Source of the DNA: JBBSGA01 sp038254585
Lineage (GTDB): Bacteria > Chloroflexota > Chloroflexia > Chloroflexales > Kallotenuaceae
NCBI GenBank assembly: GCA_038254585.1
Contig: JBBSGA010000210.1
Span: 1 to 10,929, forward strand
Direction: 5' to 3'
DNA length: 10,929 nucleotides
Made by a program: the position numbers and the translations under genes. This document shows positions 6,219 to 10,929 of the stretch, piece after piece. Positions within the stretch are counted from its first letter, which is position 1. Each line of letters begins with the position of its first letter. The notes beneath the pieces are model-generated. The model was not told where the DNA came from. It saw only the letters and a list, made by a program, of their open reading frames with translations, and made no database searches.

Positions 6219-7268
6219 ATGCTGATAGTGATGGACGCGCACGCGACGCCCGAACAGGTCGAGCGAGTCTGCGCGGAAGTGCGCGATATGGGCTACCAGC
6301 CGCACCCGATGCCCGGGCCGACGCGCACCGCCGTATGTATCACCGGCAACGAGGGCCCAGTCGAACAGCCGCAGCGCCTCGCGCTGCTGCCAGGTGTGAT
6401 TGAGCTGATCCGTGTAACCAAGCCCTACAAGCTCGTCGGACGTGACTGGCGTCCTCACGACACGGTCATTCAGGTGGGTGACCTGGAGATCGGTGGACCG
6501 GCGATCGTGGTCATGGCCGGACCGTGCACGATCGAGAGCCGCGAGCAGCTTTTCGAGGCGGCGCGCGCCGTGACGAAGCTCGGCGCCACGGTCATCCGTG
6601 GGGGCGCCTTCAAGCCTCGCACGTCGCCCTACAGATTTCAGGGGCTGGGAGAAGAGGGGCTCAAGTATCTCGCGGAGGCACGCGGCGAGTTCGGCGCGCC
6701 CGTGATTACCGAGGTGATGGACACGGCTCTGGTCGACCTCGTCGCGGAGTACGCTGACATCATCCAGATCGGCGCGCGCAACATGCAGAACTTCTCCCTC
6801 CTCAAGCGGGTCGGGCAGCAGCGCAAGCCCGTCCTGCTCAAGCGGGGCCTGGCGGCGACCGTCAAGGACCTGCTGCTGGCCGCAGAATACATCATGGCAG
6901 AAGGCAACCGGGACGTGATGCTCTGTGAGCGCGGCGTACGGACCTTCGACGACCACTCCCGCTTCACGCTCGATCTGAGCGCGATCCCCGTACTCAAGGA
7001 GCTGACCCATCTCCCGGTGATCGTCGATCCTAGCCATGCCACGGGGCACTCGGACCGCGTCATTCCGATGGCGCGCGCGGCTATCGCGGCCGGGGCGGAT
7101 GGGCTGATCGTGGAAGTACACCCGAATCCTGCCTTTGCGGTCTGTGACGGCCAGCAATCGCTGCTGCCGGCCCGTTTTGCCGAAATGATGCGCCAGGTCG
7201 CGCGCATCGCCGCGGCCGTGGACCGGCCCGTGGCAAGCCGGCCGTCGCTGGTAGAAGGGGTAGCTTAG
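6219..7268 (+). CDS. aroF: 3-deoxy-7-phosphoheptulonate (DAHP) synthase, type I-beta with N-terminal ACT-like domain
   Basis: First enzyme of the shikimate pathway: joins phosphoenolpyruvate and erythrose-4-phosphate. The 349-residue protein resembles the Thermotoga maritima enzyme throughout. Residues 1-70 form the ferredoxin-like regulatory domain (LIVMDAHATPEQV to RVTKPYKLV), which in T. maritima mediates feedback by Tyr/Phe. The barrel follows, with MAGPC (Cys103), RGGAFKPRTSPY, IQIGARNMQNF, LLKRG, LCERGVRTF, DPSHATGH (His273), VEVHP (Glu299) and CDGQQSL (Asp310). The metal ligands Cys103, His273, Glu299 and Asp310 are all present. The ATG at 6219 has GAGGT five to nine bases upstream. 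It is transcribed away from the GH4 operon, with its own promoter and a terminator-like leader, and ends before a strong terminator. Nothing appears broken. A gene symbol for this type varies between aroF, aroG and aroA(G). Confidence 0.96.
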   Translation: MLIVMDAHATPEQVERVCAEVRDMGYQPHPMPGPTRTAVCITGNEGPVEQPQRLALLPGVIELIRVTKPYKLVGRDWRPHDTVIQVGDLEIGGPAIVVMAGPCTIESREQLFEAARAVTKLGATVIRGGAFKPRTSPYRFQGLGEEGLKYLAEARGEFGAPVITEVMDTALVDLVAEYADIIQIGARNMQNFSLLKRVGQQRKPVLLKRGLAATVKDLLLAAEYIMAEGNRDVMLCERGVRTFDDHSRFTLDLSAIPVLKELTHLPVIVDPSHATGHSDRVIPMARAAIAAGADGLIVEVHPNPAFAVCDGQQSLLPARFAEMMRQVARIAAAVDRPVASRPSLVEGVA

Positions 7269-7328
7269 TGCGCCACAACCGAACGATAGCTCTGTGCTCT
7301 CAATTTGGGCTTCGGCAGCCCACCATCC

Positions 7329-7360
7329 GGCCTGGCGCGAAGAACGCGCCAGGCCTTTTT
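7329..7360 (+). terminator. Strong intrinsic terminator between DAHP synthase and IMP dehydrogenase
   Basis: GGCCTGGCGCG (7329-7339) and CGCGCCAGGCC (7345-7355) form a perfect 11-pair stem with an AAGAA loop, followed by TTTTT (7356-7360). It ends 31 bases before the IMP dehydrogenase start. A smaller hairpin, GGGCT-TCGGC-AGCCC (7307-7321), lies just upstream. I see no clear promoter between the terminator and guaB, so it may terminate DAHP synthase transcription and also sit in a guaB leader. Confidence 0.9.
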
Positions 7361-7391
7361 GTTACCACCTATAGGAGGCAAGGAGGGCGGA

Positions 7392-8861
7392 ATGGCAATC
7401 GACTGGTCTGACAAGTTCGCGCGTGAAGGTCTCACATTCGACGACGTGCTGCTCATCCCCGCCTACTCGGATGTGCTTCCTTCAGAGGTCAAGGTCCGTA
7501 GCCGCCTCACACGCACGATCGCGATCAACATCCCTATCGTCGCGGCGGCAATGGATACGGTGACGGAAGACCGTCTGGCGATCGCGCTTGCGCGAGAAGG
7601 CGGCATCGGGATCATCCACAAGAACATGTCGATCGAGGCGCAAGCGGAGATGGTGCGCAAGGTCAAACGCTCCGAGAGCGGCATGATCACCGATCCGATT
7701 ACGCTCCGCCCGGATCAGACGATCGGCGCGGCCTGGCAGCTCATGGCCGACTATCACATCTCGGGCGTGCCGATCACGACGGAGTCAGGGGATCTGGTCG
7801 GCATTCTGACCAATCGCGACCTGCGCTTCGAGAGCAGCCCGAATCGTCCCATCAGCGAGCTGATGACGCGCGACAACCTGGTGACAGTGCCCGAGGGCAC
7901 GACGCTCGAGCAAGCCAAGGAGATTTTGCACAAGCATCGCATCGAGAAGCTGCTGGTCGTGAATAGCCGCGGCAAGCTTTCAGGTCTCATCACGGTCAAA
8001 GATATTACCAAGCAGGTCGAGCACCCGCAGGCAAGCAAGGACGAGTACGGACGGCTGCGCGTCGGGGCGGCCATCGGCACCGGCTCTGCCAACAACGAGC
8101 GGGCCGAGGCGCTCTGTGAGGCGGATGTCGACGTACTTGTCCTCGACACGGCCCACGGCCATTCGGAGGGCGTGCTGCAGGCGGTAAGCCGCATGCGCGA
8201 GCGTTTCCCGGACGTCCAGCTGATCGCAGGCAACGTCTCGACTGCCGAGGCGACGATGGCGCTGATCGAGCGCGGCGTCGACGCGGTCAAAGTTGGGCAG
8301 GGCGCCGGCTCGATCTGCACAACGCGCGTCATCTCGGGCAGTGGCATGCCCCAGATTACGGCCGTCGCCGACTGTGCTCGGGCCGCCGAGCGCCTGGAGG
8401 TGCCGATCATCGCGGACGGCGGCATCAAGAACAGCGGCGACATTGCGAAAGCGCTCGCGGCCGGAGCGCACACGGTCATGCTCGGCGGGATGCTGGCAGG
8501 GGTCGAGGAGGCGCCGGGCGAGACGATCCTCTACGAGGGCCGCTCCTACAAGTCCTACCGCGGCATGGGCTCGATCAGCGCTATGCGCCTGGGCAGCGGG
8601 GATCGCTACTTCCAGTCGGGTACGACCAAGCTCGTCGCCGAGGGGATCGAGGGCATGGTGGCCTACAAAGGACCGCTCTCCGACACGATCTTCCAGCTCG
8701 TCGGCGGCCTGCGCTCCGGCATGGGCTACGTCGGCGCACACACAATCGACGATTTGCGCAGGAACGCCCGCTTCATGCGCATCACGCATGCCGGGCTGAT
8801 CGAGAGCCACCCGCACGACGTTACGATCACGAAAGAGGCGCCGAACTACGAGCGACGGTGA
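7392..8861 (+). CDS. guaB: Inosine-5'-monophosphate dehydrogenase
   Basis: Oxidises IMP to XMP with NAD, the committed step of guanine nucleotide synthesis. The protein has 489 residues, the usual bacterial length. The N-terminal barrel strand (LTFDDVLLIPAYSDVLPSEV) is followed by two CBS domains at about 96-145 and 155-210, then LDTAHGHS, the catalytic loop GSICTTR with Cys309, IIADGGIKNSGD, YRGMGS and the GDRYFQ flap with Arg405-Tyr406. The ATG at 7392 is chosen because two Shine-Dalgarno copies (AGGAGG at 7373-7378 and 7381-7386) precede it; an in-frame TTG at 7305 would put the terminator inside the coding sequence. One oddity: the potassium-binding loop, usually GIGPGSICTTR, reads GQGAGSICTTR, and the following AGVGVPQ reads SGSGMPQ. 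Both loop glycines and the Cys remain. It converges with the D-lyxose isomerase gene. Confidence 0.98.
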   Translation: MAIDWSDKFAREGLTFDDVLLIPAYSDVLPSEVKVRSRLTRTIAINIPIVAAAMDTVTEDRLAIALAREGGIGIIHKNMSIEAQAEMVRKVKRSESGMITDPITLRPDQTIGAAWQLMADYHISGVPITTESGDLVGILTNRDLRFESSPNRPISELMTRDNLVTVPEGTTLEQAKEILHKHRIEKLLVVNSRGKLSGLITVKDITKQVEHPQASKDEYGRLRVGAAIGTGSANNERAEALCEADVDVLVLDTAHGHSEGVLQAVSRMRERFPDVQLIAGNVSTAEATMALIERGVDAVKVGQGAGSICTTRVISGSGMPQITAVADCARAAERLEVPIIADGGIKNSGDIAKALAAGAHTVMLGGMLAGVEEAPGETILYEGRSYKSYRGMGSISAMRLGSGDRYFQSGTTKLVAEGIEGMVAYKGPLSDTIFQLVGGLRSGMGYVGAHTIDDLRRNARFMRITHAGLIESHPHDVTITKEAPNYERR

Positions 8862-8877
8862 TCGGCAGTACCTTTTG

Positions 8878-9026
8878 CACCACGGAGGCACGGAGAAGGT
8901 GAAAGGGAACAGGGCCAGATTACAGGGGGATTGGCTTCAACATTGCCTTCCTGCCGTAACCTGTCCGCAGGTATCCTTTGAGTGCCTTAAACCCTCGTTC
9001 CTCCGTGTCTCCGTGCGTCCGTGGTG
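8878..9026. repeat. Inverted repeat built from CACGGAGN units, in a convergent intergenic gap
   Basis: The left arm CACCACGGAGGCACGGAGA (8878-8896) matches the reverse complement of 9008-9026 at 18 of 19 bases. Each arm is made of 8-base units: two on the left (CACGGAGG, CACGGAGA) and three on the right read on the minus strand (CACGGACG, CACGGAGA, CACGGAGG, extending to about 9000). Inside is a small hairpin, ACCTG-TCCG-CAGGT (8959-8972). The element fills nearly all of the 176-base gap between two convergent stops. Repeats of this CACGGAGG style recur in many environmental bacterial genomes and give spurious ORFs reading HGDTE. It could act as a bidirectional terminator or be a non-autonomous mobile repeat. 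No target-site duplication is evident. Confidence 0.75.
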
Positions 9027-9037
9027 AGCGTCTGCCC

Positions 9038-9586
9038 TTACTCATCCGCGATTCGCGGCAGCCGCTCGATCCGTGGGTCGGTAAAGATATCGAACTCGTC
9101 ACGGCTCGTGCTTGAGAACTCGGAGACAATCGCGCCTTCATCGCCGGACTGGAACCAGTGGCGCGTATTGGGCGGAATCGTATACTGCTCCCCCGGGCTC
9201 AGCTCGAGCTCGTGGAAGACCGTATAGTACGCTTCACTGCCTTCAGGAACTCGTCCCTGCGGCTGCGCGGCCGGCTCGCCTTCGACGTAGAGCCAGACTT
9301 TGCCCCATCGGCAGCGGAAGGTCTCCATCTTGCCGGGGTCGCTGCCGATCGGCGGATGCCGATGTTCCGGGCAGGTCTGGCGTGGGAAGAGGACGAGCTC
9401 CTTGGCACAGTAGCGATCGGTGTTGACGTACGTCACGAGCTCGAGACCGGTCCGCTCCAGCTCTCCCAAGCCGAACTCCGCGATCTCGATATTTTCCCGC
9501 TCCTCGGGTGCCAGCACGACGCCGAGCCGAGCGAACATCTCGGCGGTGCGTGCTCGGGCCTGCTCTACCTGACTTCTCGTCAGCAT
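9038..9586 (-). CDS. D-lyxose isomerase (cupin-type D-lyxose ketol-isomerase)
   Basis: Interconverts D-lyxose and D-xylulose; family members also act on D-mannose/D-fructose. The 182-residue cupin has the family signature CPEHRHP followed by GKMETFRCRWGKVWLYVEGE and IPPNTRHWF. The predicted manganese ligands are His75, His77, Glu88 and His143, equivalent to the His-His-Glu-His set of the E. coli and Bacillus enzymes. Length is near that of YdaE. The ATG at 9586 has a strong AAAGGAGG at 9594-9601. It lies 29 bases after the zinc dehydrogenase on the same strand, and downstream of a probable Gfo/Idh oxidoreductase, so the three likely form a pentose, hexose or polyol catabolic operon with lyxose isomerase last. 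The stop is close to the inverted repeat at 8878-9026, which may end the transcript. Confidence 0.88.
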   Translation of the reverse strand: MLTRSQVEQARARTAEMFARLGVVLAPEERENIEIAEFGLGELERTGLELVTYVNTDRYCAKELVLFPRQTCPEHRHPPIGSDPGKMETFRCRWGKVWLYVEGEPAAQPQGRVPEGSEAYYTVFHELELSPGEQYTIPPNTRHWFQSGDEGAIVSEFSSTSRDEFDIFTDPRIERLPRIADE

Positions 9587-9615
9587 GGCTCAGCCTCCTT
9601 TCGATTCCTATCCGG

Positions 9616-10566
9616 CTACGTAAGCACCACCGCTTTCACGAAGCCTTGTGGCTTTTCCAGCAGCGCCGTAAAGGCCTGGTCCACATCCTCGAGCTCGAAG
9701 CGATGCGAGACCAGCGGGGCAAACGAAAACTTGCCCGCCGCCACGAGCTCGAGGCCAATCCGCATACTTTCCATCAGATCGGCGTGGCGGCGAACGTGGG
9801 CGTTGACGACGTCGATCGCCTTCCAGTTCCACATCTCGACGTCGACCTGCCGCAGGCCGCCTTGATGAAAGCCGAGGATCGAGAGGATGCCGTGGGCGCG
9901 TACCATGCGCCCGGCCAAAGCCAGCCCCGACTGCGTGCCCGAGGCCTCGACCGCAACGTCCGCGCCGTTAGGTCCCTGCCATTCCGACCACTGTGTGAGC
10001 AGATAGTCGTCCGGCACCGCGTCGGGATGATAGACCTCGTCGGCGCCGAGCTCAAGCGCTTTCTGGCGCGCTTCCTCGCGCACGTCGATGGCGACGATCC
10101 GGCGCGGCCCGCGCAGCTTGAGCAGCTGCAGCAAGCCGAGGCCCATGAAGCCGAGCCCGATCAGCGCAATCCGATCGGCGAGCTCCACGTTCGTACGCCG
10201 CTGGGCATTAACCAGGCAGGCCAGCGGCTCACCCAGAGCGACATCCAGGGAAACTCCCTCTGGCACGAGGAGCAAATTGTCTGCGCTTGTGACGGTGAAA
10301 TCGCTGTAGGCCTGCTGGACGAGGCCGGTCACGCGATCGCCCGGCTTGAAACGAGTCACGCCCGATCCGACCGCTCTGACGATGCCTGCCGGCTCATGCC
10401 CCATGCGGTAGGGATACGACGGGCGCTCGTCCATCCATGGATGCAGCTCGGAGGCACAAACGCCGCACGCCTTCACCTCGATCAGGACCTGGCCCCGCCC
10501 TGGCTCCGGCGTGCTCTCCTCGACGATCGTCGACTGCCGGGGGGCTATCAGCTGGCTATATCTCAT
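9616..10566 (-). CDS. Zinc-dependent medium-chain alcohol/polyol dehydrogenase (MDR family)
   Basis: NAD(P)-linked oxidoreductase of the GroES-like plus Rossmann type, 316 residues from the chosen ATG. The catalytic zinc site is present: Cys37 in CGVCASELH, GHE (His57-Glu58) and Glu113 in GEPLAC. The four-cysteine structural zinc lobe is absent; after GDRVTGL the chain passes straight to AYSDFTV, which explains the short length. The nucleotide fold shows GLGFMG (137-142), and Asp161 ending strand 2 favours NAD. I prefer the ATG at 10566 because GGGGA precedes it by five bases; an in-frame ATG at 10578 and a TTG at 10590 also exist. Its neighbours are D-lyxose isomerase and a Gfo/Idh oxidoreductase, so a sugar or polyol is the likely substrate. 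Sorbitol-, threonine- and inositol-pathway dehydrogenases share this fold; the exact reaction is unknown. Confidence 0.88.
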   Translation of the reverse strand: MRYSQLIAPRQSTIVEESTPEPGRGQVLIEVKACGVCASELHPWMDERPSYPYRMGHEPAGIVRAVGSGVTRFKPGDRVTGLVQQAYSDFTVTSADNLLLVPEGVSLDVALGEPLACLVNAQRRTNVELADRIALIGLGFMGLGLLQLLKLRGPRRIVAIDVREEARQKALELGADEVYHPDAVPDDYLLTQWSEWQGPNGADVAVEASGTQSGLALAGRMVRAHGILSILGFHQGGLRQVDVEMWNWKAIDVVNAHVRRHADLMESMRIGLELVAAGKFSFAPLVSHRFELEDVDQAFTALLEKPQGFVKAVVLT

Positions 10567-10614
10567 CTCGATCCCCATTTGGGCGCGCAATTATGCCCGC
10601 GACTCGCGACTCGC

Positions 10615-10929
10615 TCACCGTTCCCCGGCCGCTCTCCCGGCGGCTTCCAGCAGGCGCAGATTCAGCTCCACGTCCATCACGCCTTCACGTGCCGGCGTCA
10701 CGATGGGGGCGCCATTGACTACGGACTCGTAGAATGCCTTCCACTCCCGCTTGTAGGCTTCCTCGTTCGAGGCTAGGAAGTGCTGCTCTACACGCTCGTC
10801 GCCGTTCATCGTTACGCGCATAACATGCGTCTCGGCGTTCTTGAGGTACGGCGACGGAAAATTGATCTTGACGACGTCGCCGTGGGCGAAGAGCGACATC
10901 TCCTCGTCGAAGCTCTTCACATCGATCAC
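10615..10929 (-). CDS. C-terminal end of a probable Gfo/Idh/MocA-family oxidoreductase (5' part beyond window)
   Basis: The last 104 codons of an open frame that runs off the right edge; the N-terminal NAD-binding half is not visible. The tail, with AFYESVVNGAPIVTPAREG followed by a helix DVELNLRLLEAAGRAAGE, is the pattern found at the end of Gfo/Idh/MocA dehydrogenases (…F…I..G..P.v…dg…e…a…). The stop TGA at 10615-10617 is 48 bases before the preferred start of the zinc dehydrogenase, or 24 before its earliest possible start, so the genes are probably co-transcribed. Such enzymes oxidise or reduce sugars, inositols and sugar derivatives. With only the C-terminus available, the family call is moderate and the substrate cannot be stated. 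Confidence 0.62.
   Translation of the reverse strand: MIDVKSFDEEMSLFAHGDVVKINFPSPYLKNAETHVMRVTMNGDERVEQHFLASNEEAYKREWKAFYESVVNGAPIVTPAREGVMDVELNLRLLEAAGRAAGER

Noticed and set aside
6132..7157. 341-codon open frame on the minus strand
   Set aside because: Antisense to DAHP synthase, whose full domain set is intact; no recognisable domain in the shadow.
7980..8891. 303-codon open frame on the minus strand
   Set aside because: Antisense to guaB, no recognisable domain.
8920..9141. Small minus-strand ORF containing HGDTEERG
   Set aside because: It is a translation of the CACGGAGG repeat, a well-known source of spurious small proteins, and overlaps the end of the lyxose isomerase gene.
9508..10776. 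422-codon open frame on the plus strand
   Set aside because: Antisense to three minus-strand genes, including the conserved zinc dehydrogenase; no domain and no ribosome site seen.

Overview
The window is GC-rich bacterial chromosome packed with genes on both strands. It holds ten protein genes (two cut by the window edges) and no tRNA, rRNA, CRISPR array or transposase. The organism cannot be named from this sequence. A selenocysteine formate dehydrogenase, a type I-beta DAHP synthase of the Thermotoga/Bacillus kind, sugar genes of the GH4 and BadF families, and CACGGAGG-type repeats would fit a Chloroflexota-like soil or thermophilic bacterium. That assignment is inference only.

Layout. 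(1) Positions 1-2725, minus strand: an OFA-family MFS carrier followed by the N-terminal two thirds of a formate dehydrogenase alpha subunit. The dehydrogenase reading frame is interrupted by an in-frame TGA at 852-854. This is a selenocysteine codon, not a break: a SECIS hairpin with a GGUCU apical loop follows it. (2) Positions 2923-6009, minus strand: a tight three-gene operon in the order GH4 glycosidase, glucosamine-6-phosphate deaminase, BadF-type amino-sugar kinase. It reads as a route from an amino-sugar glycoside to fructose-6-phosphate. (3) Positions 6010-6218: a divergent control region. It holds a good sigma-70 promoter, a terminator-like hairpin in the leader of the plus-strand gene, and a CG-centred palindrome near the start of the GH4 operon. 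(4) Positions 6219-8861, plus strand: DAHP synthase, a strong intrinsic terminator, then IMP dehydrogenase. (5) Positions 8862-9037: a convergent gap filled by an inverted repeat of CACGGAGN units. (6) Positions 9038-10929, minus strand: D-lyxose isomerase, a zinc alcohol/polyol dehydrogenase and the C-terminal end of a probable Gfo/Idh/MocA oxidoreductase, which looks like a sugar or polyol catabolic operon starting beyond the right edge.

The two sugar operons and the formate/carboxylate cluster are accessory carbon and energy functions around two housekeeping biosynthetic genes. The most interesting points are the selenoprotein with its SECIS, a His/Asp-rich insertion in that enzyme, the unusual Cys-Glu-Gly-Pro metal motif of the GH4 enzyme beside amino-sugar genes, and the possible attenuator in front of DAHP synthase.
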